DNA from: Spirochaetes bacterium GWF1_51_8
GTDB taxonomy: Bacteria; Spirochaetota; Brevinematia; Brevinematales; GWF1-51-8
Reading direction: 5' to 3'
DNA: 46,792 bases
Assembly (NCBI GenBank): GCA_001829415.1
Contig: MIBE01000010.1
Coordinates: 1-46,792 of the forward strand
Positions 7,842-15,966 of the stretch are shown piece after piece; positions within the stretch are counted from its first letter, which is position 1; the number at the start of each line of letters is the position of its first letter. The position numbers and the translations under genes are program-made. The notes below the pieces were generated by a model that was given only the letters and a program-made list of their open reading frames with translations, was not told where the DNA came from and ran no database searches.

Positions 7842-8507
7842 TTATAGTATGGAAAACAACTCTTTCAATTCGTAGATTGTGAAATCCGGTTCGTATTCCG
7901 CGTTTTTCGGAACCTGTACTTTTGATATACCCCGTAGTATTCGGATTGTTCTCATTCCGATCTTTTTCGCAGGATAGACATCGTTTTCCAATCTATCTCC
8001 GATCATTACCGCCTTTGAGGGTTCGCATTTTGCCTGTTTCAATGCCAGTTCAAAGATTTGTAAATCGGGTTTTCTTAAACCTATTTCCGAGGACGATAGA
8101 CATATGGAGAAATATTTTTTTATTCCGAAGTTTTCCAATCTTTTCTCAGTTCCTTCTTTCTGATTTGCGATTATCCCCAAAGAATATTTATTACAAAGTT
8201 TTTCCAAAGTTTCCTTTGAATCCGGATAAATTTCCTCGAAATCGTGGTTATACCTTGTTTGGTCTATGAAGTTAAAATATTCCTCTTCGGTTCTTGCAAT
8301 CATGCGGATAGTTTTATCAAAAACCTTTGGGGCATATTCCTTTACGGAGTTTTCAATATTTTGAAGTATTTCAGAATAATTCATTGAATTCCCGGTTTTA
8401 GCCGATAATCCGAGCAATTTTTCCATCTGGTATCGAACTACTTCATCTTCGTTTATTAAAGTACTACCTAAATCGAAGAATAACCACTTAATTTCATCAA
8501 ATTTCAT
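7842..8507 (-). CDS. HAD superfamily hydrolase
   Basis: A 221-residue HAD-type phosphatase. Motif I is LFFDLGSTL with nucleophile Asp12; the second aspartate usual two residues on is Gly14, as in some HAD subfamilies. The motif III lysine lies in GLRKPDLQIF (Lys146) and motif IV is MIGDRLENDV (Asp171, Asp176). A helical cap lies between residues 20 and 95. The substrate is unknown. The start at 8507 overlaps the upstream deaminase gene by 4 bases (ATGA), so the two are translationally coupled. The frame continues upstream, but that part overprints the deaminase gene. Base composition is AT-richer than the deaminase. Confidence 0.88.
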   Translation of the reverse strand: MKFDEIKWLFFDLGSTLINEDEVVRYQMEKLLGLSAKTGNSMNYSEILQNIENSVKEYAPKVFDKTIRMIARTEEEYFNFIDQTRYNHDFEEIYPDSKETLEKLCNKYSLGIIANQKEGTEKRLENFGIKKYFSICLSSSEIGLRKPDLQIFELALKQAKCEPSKAVMIGDRLENDVYPAKKIGMRTIRILRGISKVQVPKNAEYEPDFTIYELKELFSIL

Positions 8508-9442
8508 ATTACTTTCAGCCCCCGTTCTCGGATCGTATCCAGATCCCCGGCGTCCAGAACACCGTGACGGTACAACGCGAGGAACTCGTCTGAGACCGTG
8601 TTCCCGAACACGAAAATATCGTCCGAATTGATAGTGACGTTTATTCCCCCGTCGACAAGCGCGCGGATTGGGTGATCGGCGATACTCTTCACACGACCGA
8701 GCATGAGGTTGCTGGTGGGGCAGACATGAAGGACGGTTCCGCGCCGCGCGAGGAACTCCATCACCGACGGCGAGCCCGCGGCGGTGATCCCATGCATCAC
8801 TTCGTCGAGATCGAGAGTCTCGACCGTCCGGCGAACTTGTTCCGCGTCGCCGAACTCGCCTGTGTGCGCCTTCAGCTTCATCCCATGATCGCGGGCGTAG
8901 CTGTAAATAGGCGTAAACTCCCCGGGAGCGCGAGCCGTCTCGACACTGTACAGGTCGAGCGAACAAAAGTACCCGGTGTCGATACATGACTTCGCCATAG
9001 TCTCGAGCTCGGTTATATCCCGTTCACGGATCATCCCGAGTTGGGGGATCAGTTCGATTTGGGGAGCGGTGTTCCGATGGATATCCCGGAAAGCCGCCGT
9101 CATTTCATCCGCGCCGCCGGGATAGTACTTTGTATTGGAGCAGTCGATACTGGCCTCGAGCAATACTACCCCGTCGTCGAGGGCGGTCAGGAGCGCCGCC
9201 TCGAAAAGCTTCTCGATCACTTTACGGTCTATCCCGAATGAAAATACATCGTCGAGGTATGAGTTCATTACTTCTATGCTGTTCATCCCCGATGGCGGCG
9301 GGACAAGTTCGCGCCCGAGCAGACGTGACGCGGTTTCACGTTTTCCCCCCAGGAGGCTATGGCAGTGACGGTCGGCCTTCGGGATATTCACCATGGCGGC
9401 GCGGTCGCCGTTAGATAATGCCGTGATAAATTGAGCGTTCAT
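8504..9442 (-). CDS. Adenosine/adenine deaminase family protein
   Basis: A 312-residue amidohydrolase of the adenosine deaminase family. Visible are the metal site HCH (His26, His28), KAHTGEFG (His193, Glu196), HGITA (His217), CPTSNLMLG, and INSDDI (Asp274, Asp275). These supply the zinc ligands and catalytic Glu/Asp. Typical enzymes deaminate adenosine to inosine, and family members act on adenine or other purine derivatives. The first motif is HCHSLLGG rather than the usual HxHLxG-type segment, so the exact substrate is open. It starts at ATG 9442 with GGAG nearby and shares a transcript with the HAD hydrolase gene, suggesting nucleotide or nucleoside salvage. Confidence 0.85.
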   Translation of the reverse strand: MNAQFITALSNGDRAAMVNIPKADRHCHSLLGGKRETASRLLGRELVPPPSGMNSIEVMNSYLDDVFSFGIDRKVIEKLFEAALLTALDDGVVLLEASIDCSNTKYYPGGADEMTAAFRDIHRNTAPQIELIPQLGMIRERDITELETMAKSCIDTGYFCSLDLYSVETARAPGEFTPIYSYARDHGMKLKAHTGEFGDAEQVRRTVETLDLDEVMHGITAAGSPSVMEFLARRGTVLHVCPTSNLMLGRVKSIADHPIRALVDGGINVTINSDDIFVFGNTVSDEFLALYRHGVLDAGDLDTIRERGLKVI

Positions 9443-9461
9443 TATTTTTCTCCGGACTATG

Positions 9462-9490
9462 ATAATAAAGGCCGGGACTATCTTTGTCAA
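9462..9490 (-). promoter_or_regulatory. Promoter of the deaminase-HAD operon
   Basis: Reading the minus strand: TTGACA (9490-9485), a 17-base spacer and TATTAT (9467-9462), 20 bases before the start codon at 9442. Confidence 0.65.
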
Positions 9491-9508
9491 AAATGAACAA
9501 CCCGCGTA

Positions 9509-9537
9509 TTGACAGAATATCACGATAGGATTAAGAT
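9509..9537 (+). promoter_or_regulatory. Promoter of the SdpI-like gene
   Basis: TTGACA (9509-9514), a 17-base spacer and TAAGAT (9532-9537), 28 bases upstream of the start at 9566. It is divergent from the deaminase promoter, with the two -35 elements 18 bases apart. Confidence 0.65.
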
Positions 9538-9565
9538 AAGGCACAGGAAAAACATGGAGGGCGAT

Positions 9566-9937
9566 ATGTCGGAAATGACGATTATTACAATTGCGGTATT
9601 CGGTTCATCGGCGATGTTGTTTTTCATCCTCGGGATACCGATGGCGATCCGGAAGGTGAAGCCGAATCAGATCTACGGCGCCCGGACGAAATACACGTTG
9701 ATGGACGAAGAGATATGGTACGATGTCAACGCGGTGGCCGGGAAGTTATTGATGGTCACCGGGGTAGTTCTAGCCGCTATCGCGATTGTGCCGGTGTTCT
9801 ACAAGCTTGAAAAACCGTACGATCTGTATTATCTAGTCGGAGGAGCGGGCGTCGAGTTCATCCTATTGATCCTGATGACGGTCAAGGTGGTCACGATGTC
9901 CCGGAACATGGCGCGCGAAAAGGGATTGCTGAAATAA
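9566..9937 (+). CDS. SdpI family small membrane protein
   Basis: A 123-residue membrane protein with three hydrophobic helices (about residues 3-22, 54-74 and 85-105). Between the first two lies the SdpI/YhfL motif: KPNQIYGARTKYTLMDEEIW with the conserved YG-RT and a Trp. In Bacillus, SdpI gives immunity to the SdpC toxin and signals to SdpR; most single-domain relatives are uncharacterised. ATG 9566 is preferred to ATG 9554 because the ribosome binding site GGAGG (9556-9560) lies between them. No toxin gene or SdpR is adjacent. Confidence 0.78.
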   Translation: MSEMTIITIAVFGSSAMLFFILGIPMAIRKVKPNQIYGARTKYTLMDEEIWYDVNAVAGKLLMVTGVVLAAIAIVPVFYKLEKPYDLYYLVGGAGVEFILLILMTVKVVTMSRNMAREKGLLK

Positions 9938-9950
9938 CTCTATACTTATC

Positions 9951-11765
9951 CTATTCGCTGAGCCTGAATTTCCCGATGATCGTATTTAGTTCCCCGATCT
10001 GGTTTTGAACATTATCCGAAATGCTCATTAGTTCCTGCGCGGATTGAGTGTTGTCAATTGTTACTTTACTGATCAGGTGAATCGCCTCTTTAAGTTGGTT
10101 CGATGAACGGGAGAGTTCCTCGATCTCGTTCCGGATCGTATCCGAATGGGTCTTCAATGTCGACGTATTCTGCAGGACGATCTGCGATACGGCGTCCTGT
10201 TTTTCTGACACCGATGTAATCTCTCCGACCATACGGTCGATGGACTCGATACTGACCATGATCGATCCCAACGCTATCCCGGCGCTCTCGGCGAGCTTCC
10301 CGTCCTCCTCCGCGGTTTTCAGCCCTATGTCGGCCATAGCGACCGATTCTTTCACACTGCCCTTGATCTGCTTGAGGATACCGGAGATTTGAAGTACCGA
10401 TTGGGCGGTGTTTTCGGAAAGATGCCTGATTTCGGCGGCGACGATTGAAAAACCCTTGCCGAAATCCCCCGCGTGCGCGGCCTCGATGGATGCGTTCATA
10501 GCGAGAATGTTTGTCTGGTCCGCGATCTCTCGGATGATCTTCAGGATATTGTCTATCCCTATAGTATGCGCTTCGACGTCGCGGATTTTTACCGAGACTT
10601 GGCGGATACTCTCGTTTACCTTCATGGTTTCCGATACCGACATTTCTACTTTTTCCTTCCCGACACGCGCCGAGATGACGTTCGCTTCGGAGTTTTTCCT
10701 TACCGACAACGCGCTTGCGATAATAGTCCTCATCCCGGCGATTAGCTGTTCTATCGATCCGGCACTCTCGGTGATCAGGAGGTTCTGGTTCAGAATGTGT
10801 TTTTTCATATCGTCGAGCGACTTGGAAAATTGCTCGATCGTGTTGTAGATTTCTTCCATACTGCTCGCCTGTTCTTCGCTTCCCGAGGAAATTAATTTCG
10901 ACGAGCGCGAAAGGGTTTGGGTCGCGTTGTCGAAATGAAACGCGGAACCCTTGACGGTGATCATATTGTGATTGAGTTTTTCGATGAAGCTGTTGAACGA
11001 GCGGCTGAGCTCGCCGATCTCGTCGCGGCTGATGTATTCGATCCTGTGGGTGAGGTCGCCCTCGTTGCTGGCTATATCCCGCATCCTCGCGGTGATCATT
11101 CTAAGCGGTTTGATGATCGAAACCGAAATGATATTGGACAGAAGGATGAGCACAGTCAGGCCGAAAATACCGAGAAGTATTAAAAAAAGTGTACGCGACC
11201 GGATAATATCCTGCGCAAGCTTTTCATCATTGATATTTCTCTCTGTGGCTATCTCGACAATCTCGTCGATGAATTTCCTGTGGTTTTCGTAGAGAGGGGA
11301 AAGCTTGCTTTTTAAAATCGATTTCGCGGCGGCAAAGTCTCCCGAGAGCACAGCCGGATAGTACTCGTCGTTCCGTACCTTGAAAAACTCCTTCGCGTAG
11401 CCGTATGCGTCAACTACCATTTTTTGTTTCATCCCGTCGTCTTTCAAGTCTTTTACCCAGAACTCGTGACGGGTATCGTAATCCTTTTCTAAAACCGCGC
11501 CGCGTTCGATCAGGCTCTGGATAACATCGGAATCGGTTTCGTTGTCGATTTGCAGGACGAGCAGGTAGGTTTCAATGATATACTCCGGGGGCGGAAGGAT
11601 ATCCGCGATCAAGTCCTTACCCTGCACGATACTTTTATAAACCGGCCCGTTAATTTTTACCTCGTCGAGCGTAGTGAATGAAAAATAGGCAAAAGATGTG
11701 AAGAAGATTAAAAATAGAGCAACCAATATTAGAAGTTTTTTTCTAATCCTAACATTATTTAACAT
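9951..11765 (-). CDS. Methyl-accepting chemotaxis protein
   Basis: A 604-residue chemoreceptor. TM1 is at about 9-30, a four-helix-bundle-like periplasmic sensor at about 33-190, TM2 at about 192-216, HAMP at about 217-266 (ending EIGELSRSFNSFI), then a long coiled-coil signalling domain. The kinase-contact hairpin lies at about 411-452 (IADQTNILAMNASIEAAHAG). It signals to CheA/CheW and so to the flagellar motor; the ligand cannot be told from sequence. The start at 11765 has AAGGGGG upstream, whereas the longer frame to 11810 adds a polar 15-residue leader before the membrane helix. The gene is convergent with the SdpI-like gene, 13 bases apart. No C-terminal CheR-docking pentapeptide is evident. 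Confidence 0.95.
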   Translation of the reverse strand: MLNNVRIRKKLLILVALFLIFFTSFAYFSFTTLDEVKINGPVYKSIVQGKDLIADILPPPEYIIETYLLVLQIDNETDSDVIQSLIERGAVLEKDYDTRHEFWVKDLKDDGMKQKMVVDAYGYAKEFFKVRNDEYYPAVLSGDFAAAKSILKSKLSPLYENHRKFIDEIVEIATERNINDEKLAQDIIRSRTLFLILLGIFGLTVLILLSNIISVSIIKPLRMITARMRDIASNEGDLTHRIEYISRDEIGELSRSFNSFIEKLNHNMITVKGSAFHFDNATQTLSRSSKLISSGSEEQASSMEEIYNTIEQFSKSLDDMKKHILNQNLLITESAGSIEQLIAGMRTIIASALSVRKNSEANVISARVGKEKVEMSVSETMKVNESIRQVSVKIRDVEAHTIGIDNILKIIREIADQTNILAMNASIEAAHAGDFGKGFSIVAAEIRHLSENTAQSVLQISGILKQIKGSVKESVAMADIGLKTAEEDGKLAESAGIALGSIMVSIESIDRMVGEITSVSEKQDAVSQIVLQNTSTLKTHSDTIRNEIEELSRSSNQLKEAIHLISKVTIDNTQSAQELMSISDNVQNQIGELNTIIGKFRLSE

Positions 11766-11952
11766 ACCAACCCCCTTATTACTATAGAATATATATTTAT
11801 TCTCCATCATAGTCTAAGTACACGACTTATTCTTAGAAGATATCATGCATAAAACATGCCAATTTGTTTTCAGCATAGGATGCCTTCGGCGCGTTCGCTT
11901 GACTTTCCGCCCGCGCTCCTTATAATAATTCCTTACAGGATTAGGAGACAGT

Positions 11953-13011
11953 ATGAAACCCTTCTATCTTTTGTTCTTATTCTTACCGATGCTCGCGTTC
12001 TGCAAGCCCGGCGATGTGATCTGGAAGTTCCACACGGACGGCCCGGTTTACTCGAGCCCGTGCGTGTCCGGCGGAAAGGTGTTCGCCGGGAGCTACGACA
12101 CACATCTCTACTGTCTCGATATGAACACCGGCGCGGAGATATGGAAATACCAGACCAAGGGCTTCGTCGTGTCCAGCCCCTGCGTCGCGGATAAAAAAGT
12201 ATATTTCTCGAGCGACGACTGGTCGTTATACAGCCTGCATACCGATAATGCCGCGCTAATCTGGAAAGGCTACCTCGGATACAACAGCTCCTCCAGCCCG
12301 ACTATAGTCGGCGACCGTCTCTATATCGGATGTATGTACTACCTCTTCTGCATGAGCACGAAGAACGGTAAACCGCTTTGGAGCAATTGGTCGTGGGGGG
12401 TATATCTCTCCAGTCCCGGCCTCAGCGATACTTCTGTGTATGTCGGGGTGAACGACGCACTGCACTGTGTGAACGCCAAGAGCGGAAAGGTGCAATGGCG
12501 CTATGAGATGACGGGCGGAGTGCTGTCCAGCCCGGAAGTCTGGGCGAATAAAGTCTATTTCGGCGGTGACGACGGTTTTGTCTATTGTCTCGACGCCAAG
12601 ACCGGGAAGCTTGTCTGGAAATACGACACCGGGATCGACCTCAACTCGAGTCCCGCGATTATCGATGGAAAAGTCTATATCGGCTCGAAACAGGGTTATC
12701 TCTATTGCATGGATGCCTCAGCCGGGAGTGTTGTCTGGAAGTTCGATACCGGCGATTGGGTAGAGACAAGCCCGTGTGTCGCGGACGGCAAGGTGTTCTT
12801 CGGCGGGCATAACGGTCAGTTCTATTGTCTCGACGCCGCAAGCGGGTCAGTAATATGGCAGACAGCGATCGGCGCGGTGATCGAGTCGAGCGCATGTGTC
12901 TCCGGCGGGAAGGTCTATTTCGGCGCGGACGACGGCAATATCTACTGCCTCGAATCCGGCACTCCCCCGAACATCTCGGCGGGGAATTCCATTTCCGGGC
13001 AGAAATACTAA
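11953..13011 (+). CDS. Secreted eight-bladed PQQ-type beta-propeller protein
   Basis: A 352-residue protein with an N-terminal signal (to about residue 18; the only cysteine, in LAFCK, is preceded by Phe and so is a poor lipobox). The mature part is made of eight repeats of about 39 residues, each with SSPxV, KVYFG, LYCLDAxTG and a closing W-K-Y/F-D-T strand. These are PQQ/WD40-like propeller blades of the BamB/YncE type, here without enzyme motifs. Such proteins usually act as periplasmic or surface binding scaffolds. TTAGGAG precedes the ATG. BamB itself lacks this strict repeat regularity, so I do not call it BamB. Monocistronic as far as can be seen. Confidence 0.85.
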   Translation: MKPFYLLFLFLPMLAFCKPGDVIWKFHTDGPVYSSPCVSGGKVFAGSYDTHLYCLDMNTGAEIWKYQTKGFVVSSPCVADKKVYFSSDDWSLYSLHTDNAALIWKGYLGYNSSSSPTIVGDRLYIGCMYYLFCMSTKNGKPLWSNWSWGVYLSSPGLSDTSVYVGVNDALHCVNAKSGKVQWRYEMTGGVLSSPEVWANKVYFGGDDGFVYCLDAKTGKLVWKYDTGIDLNSSPAIIDGKVYIGSKQGYLYCMDASAGSVVWKFDTGDWVETSPCVADGKVFFGGHNGQFYCLDAASGSVIWQTAIGAVIESSACVSGGKVYFGADDGNIYCLESGTPPNISAGNSISGQKY

Positions 13012-13085
13012 GCAAAGCGTCAAAACACTCAAAACAAAACTTCACTCATTTCGGGATTCCGGTTAAAATACTCCGGGAGAATTTT

Positions 13086-13868
13086 ATGAAAGCACTGATC
13101 GCGGGAAAGAACGGAACGTTGGGAAAGGTACTGACAAAAACTCTCGGGGCGAAGGGATATACAGTCGAGGGCTGGGACCGTTCGCGTATCCCTATCGACG
13201 ACTACGCCCGGATGGAGTCGTTTGTCCGGGAAGCCGCACCCGATATTTTCTATCACCTCGCGATCCTGAGCGCGCCCACCGGTCTCCCCAACGAGGGCTG
13301 GAAGGTGAACTACGAGTGGCCGAGTGAGACGGCATGGATATGCCGGACGCTCGGAATCCGTTTCGTTTTCACGAGTTCTGTAATGGTGTTCACGAATAAC
13401 GCCCGGGGGCCGTTCACACCGGAATCTATCCCCGACGAGACCGGAGGATACGGCTACGAGAAACGGATGGCCGAAGAGCGGGTACGGAGCCAGTGCCCGG
13501 AATCTATCATCGCGCGTCTGGGATGGCAGATCGGCGACGCCCCCGGATCGAACAACATGATCGATTATTTCGATAAACAGACCTCTGCTTACGGCGAAGT
13601 GCGCGCGAGCAGGAAATGGTACCCCGCGTGCTCGTTCCTCGAGGACACAGCGAAGGCGCTCGCCGAAATCGCCGTGCTGCCGCCGGGATTGTACCAGATC
13701 GACTCGAACAAGAAATGGAATTTTTACGAGATCGCGCGGGGGCTGAGCAAGCTCCACGGCGGTAAATGGAAGATAGTCCCCACAGACGATTTTGTGTACG
13801 ACCAGCGGATGACGGACAGCCGGATCGAGATTCCCGCGCTGGATACGCGAATTCCCGGGCTGAAATGA
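13086..13868 (+). CDS. NAD(P)-dependent sugar-nucleotide reductase-like protein (extended SDR, RmlD-like)
   Basis: A 260-residue Rossmann-fold protein. GKNGTLGKVL near the N-terminus gives the GxxGxxG dinucleotide motif, and TSSVMVF followed by GYGYEKRMAE gives the SDR Ser and YxxxK active-site pair. The overall pattern resembles dTDP-4-dehydrorhamnose reductase (RmlD) and related NAD-dependent epimerase/dehydratases. The substrate is unknown: no other rhamnose pathway genes are nearby. The start ATG at 13086 has GGGAGA upstream; the frame stays open to 12825 but there overprints the propeller gene. It lies 74 bases after the propeller stop and is convergent with the next gene. Confidence 0.82.
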   Translation: MKALIAGKNGTLGKVLTKTLGAKGYTVEGWDRSRIPIDDYARMESFVREAAPDIFYHLAILSAPTGLPNEGWKVNYEWPSETAWICRTLGIRFVFTSSVMVFTNNARGPFTPESIPDETGGYGYEKRMAEERVRSQCPESIIARLGWQIGDAPGSNNMIDYFDKQTSAYGEVRASRKWYPACSFLEDTAKALAEIAVLPPGLYQIDSNKKWNFYEIARGLSKLHGGKWKIVPTDDFVYDQRMTDSRIEIPALDTRIPGLK

Positions 13869-13907
13869 CCGTAGCGAGGATCGGATGAAGATAGAGTTTT
13901 GATATCC

Positions 13908-14816
13908 CTATAACCGCACGAACACTTGATTTGTAAATGGGGTCGGGATTCCGGTTTCGCGGCCGAGGCGGATGATCGTTCCGCCGAAGAGGTCGCTTTC
14001 GTTTTTCCCGCCCTTCTCGTAGTCCCGCTGGAACGACGTTTTCGTGCCGGCCGGAAAACTCTTCGCCTTGTCGAGCGAGCTGGCGGCGGCGTTCTCCGGC
14101 AGACCGACACCCTTCCGTTCGGCGATAGCCGCGATCTCGTGCATCACGGATAGCGCGAGTGTGCGGAGTTTATTATCGGCATAGACCTCGTCGAGCGTCT
14201 TCCTGTATGCCGCGGTGACCATTCCGTATGCGGCGATAAAAATATATTTCATCCAGATAGACGGATACGGATCGGGCTGGTATTCGTGCGCGATACCCGC
14301 CGCGCGGAACAGTTCGATCAACGGGGCCGGGTCGTAACGCAGGCCGAGCGGGTCGTCGCCGAAGATGATCCTGCCGTCGCCGCCGTCCTGGGTGATTTCG
14401 CCCGGTTTCGAGATATGCGTCCCGACATAGACACAGCCCGGCAGGACGACCGCTGTATCGACTACATTGCGTATCCGTTCGACTATATCGACCCCGTTGA
14501 GTAACGGGAGGATAGCGCCGACCGCGCCAGCGACCCTTTTGACATGAGGAAGGCAGTCTTTCAGGTCGTAACTTTTAACTGACAGAAGAACGAGATCGCA
14601 TTGTGGGATTTCGGCGGGGTTGTCGGTCGCGAGCGCGGGACGGCAGACTAACCCTTTTTCCGATGCTGTATTGAGAATGAGGCCGTTCTTGCGGATCTGC
14701 TCGAGATGCTCTCCCCGCGCGATGAAATAGACTTCCCGGTCATTCAGACGCGAAGCGATCTTTCCGCCGAAATATCCGCCCACACCCCCGGTACCGAAAA
14801 CGCAGATTTTTTTCAT
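13908..14816 (-). CDS. Ketopantoate reductase (ApbA/PanE) family protein
   Basis: A 302-residue two-domain reductase. The N-terminal Rossmann motif is FGTGGVGGYFGG, followed by LLSVKSYDL and LLNGVD (Asn107). The C-terminal helical domain has WMKYIF (Lys190, the catalytic Lys in PanE) and KNESDLFGG (the substrate Glu). PanE reduces 2-dehydropantoate to pantoate with NADPH. However, the two Asn that follow the Lys in E. coli PanE (N180, N184) align here with Ile194 and Gly198. The true substrate may therefore differ from ketopantoate, and I give no symbol. The gene sits just after the hypothetical gene at 14821 on the same strand, 4 bases apart. Confidence 0.85.
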   Translation of the reverse strand: MKKICVFGTGGVGGYFGGKIASRLNDREVYFIARGEHLEQIRKNGLILNTASEKGLVCRPALATDNPAEIPQCDLVLLSVKSYDLKDCLPHVKRVAGAVGAILPLLNGVDIVERIRNVVDTAVVLPGCVYVGTHISKPGEITQDGGDGRIIFGDDPLGLRYDPAPLIELFRAAGIAHEYQPDPYPSIWMKYIFIAAYGMVTAAYRKTLDEVYADNKLRTLALSVMHEIAAIAERKGVGLPENAAASSLDKAKSFPAGTKTSFQRDYEKGGKNESDLFGGTIIRLGRETGIPTPFTNQVFVRL

Positions 14817-14820
14817 GAGG

Positions 14821-15456
14821 TCACCTCATCTCTTCCGATGTGATTTTCAAAATATTGCTGTGAAATATGTAATTTGAGAAAAAGGTTTCCCCGTCTTGTG
14901 TTTCGATTGACGCAGTAACATCCATATTTCTTAATGCTAATCCCCGGATTTCGGAGCAGATAGCCCGGCTCATCGGAATCTTGTAGAATGCGGCTTCGCC
15001 AGGAGGGAGAGTTTGCGGAAAACGGGTATCCGGGATTAAACCTTGAAGGCTTATTCGCTCCGCATTGATATCTCTCCCGGTAACAAGGACGGCTTCACGG
15101 ATAACCACGCTCTTTTTTAAATGATTCATTAACGCAATCAGGATAAAAGGGGCGAGATCAGGATTCTCTTCACCTAAAGGGATTTTCCCGCAAAATAACT
15201 TGATGATGATACCTTTCTTCCTGAAAATTATCCCGATAATGATTGCGAATATCAGCAAGGAGACGCCCGCGAGAATTCCAAAAAAAATATATTCAAAATT
15301 CTCATTCGGGATTTTACTTTCCGGTACTACGGTAATTCCTTCCTGTGTTTGGGAGTCAGCGGTAGGGTTAATTTCGGTTTGATGGACAAGAGTTTCATCG
15401 CGTGATGAAGGATGCGCTCCGGAAGAGATTGAAAGTAGAATACTTTTCTCATGCAT
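14821..15456 (-). CDS. Hypothetical single-pass membrane protein
   Basis: About 211 residues, no recognised family. A hydrophilic N-terminal part rich in Ser/Thr/Gln is followed by one membrane helix (FFGILAGVSLLIFAIIIGII) with basic residues after it (FRKKG). The C-terminal domain, about 110 residues, is alpha+beta and ends in KITSEEMR. The frame extends to ATG 15537 (238 aa), but only the ATG at 15456 has a good ribosome binding site (CAGGAG, 8 bases upstream), so I prefer it. It is probably co-transcribed with the PanE-like gene 4 bases downstream. Function unknown. Confidence 0.6.
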   Translation of the reverse strand: MHEKSILLSISSGAHPSSRDETLVHQTEINPTADSQTQEGITVVPESKIPNENFEYIFFGILAGVSLLIFAIIIGIIFRKKGIIIKLFCGKIPLGEENPDLAPFILIALMNHLKKSVVIREAVLVTGRDINAERISLQGLIPDTRFPQTLPPGEAAFYKIPMSRAICSEIRGLALRNMDVTASIETQDGETFFSNYIFHSNILKITSEEMR

Positions 15457-15751
15457 AACAACTGCTCCTGCAATCGAACTTAGGGTAAGACCTTCGGCGC
15501 TTCGCGATACACCGAGGGCGCAATTTCCTGTTGACATATTATAAGAAGGTTCTATTTTTCCCGCAAATGAATAACTCTAAAGGGAGGCTCTTAACTTGTG
15601 ACAAATATCACCTATGATGTGTTAAATACAATAAGTTTCGTAAAAGGCGCTGCTTTCCCGAAGTATAACAGTAGTTAAAAAGAGCTTCCGGATAGTCATA
15701 CTATTTCAAGGAACGGGAAGAAAAAACGTTGATTCAATGACGGAAGGATGA
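15457..15751. other. Intergenic stretch with no recognised gene
   Basis: Apart from a possible N-terminal extension of the preceding minus-strand gene (to 15537), I see no coding frame, tRNA-like fold or clear promoter here. It is AT-rich and leads into the palindromic element at 15752. Confidence 0.5.
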
Positions 15752-15945
15752 GATAAAAAAGACCGTCTCTTTCGGGGGTTGTTGACAAACCCATTTTGTC
15801 ATTGCGAGGCAAAAGCCGAAGCAATCTATCTAAATATCTAATATGATGTTATACCGACTGCTTTGACGCATCGCGTCTCGCAGTGACAAAAAACCATGTG
15901 TTATATTAGTTTGTCAACAAGCCCTTCGAGGCGGCCTTTTATTTG
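15752..15945. repeat. Long imperfect palindromic element (MITE/REP-like)
   Basis: Nested inverted repeats are visible. The 12-bp arms TTGTTGACAAAC (15779-15790) and GTTTGTCAACAA (15909-15920) are perfect. Inside them, TTTTGTCATTGCGAG (15794-15808) pairs with CTCGCAGTGACAAAA (15877-15891) with one mismatch. Outside them, the flanks AAAAGACCGTCTC and GAGGCGGCCTTTT are also related as inverted repeats. The inner core (GTCATTGCGAG, then GAAGCAATCT) resembles an interspersed repeat seen in many bacterial genomes. No transposase frame is present. It lies between two minus-strand genes. Confidence 0.75.
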
Positions 15946-15966
15946 ATAATAATTTTTGAACCGTTC

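Noticed and set aside
8508-8987. Upstream extension of the HAD hydrolase frame
   Set aside because: It overprints the deaminase gene, and its Arg-rich translation looks like a shadow; the HAD protein starts at 8507.
11856-12194. Plus-strand frame before and within the propeller gene
   Set aside because: Arg/Leu-rich shadow of the propeller gene, without a ribosome binding site or domain.
12825-13085. Upstream extension of the SDR frame
   Set aside because: It overlaps the propeller gene in another frame and has no domain; ATG 13086 has a ribosome binding site.
13029-13757. Minus-strand frame of 242 codons opposite the SDR gene
   Set aside because: Antisense shadow of a clearly recognisable Rossmann-fold gene.
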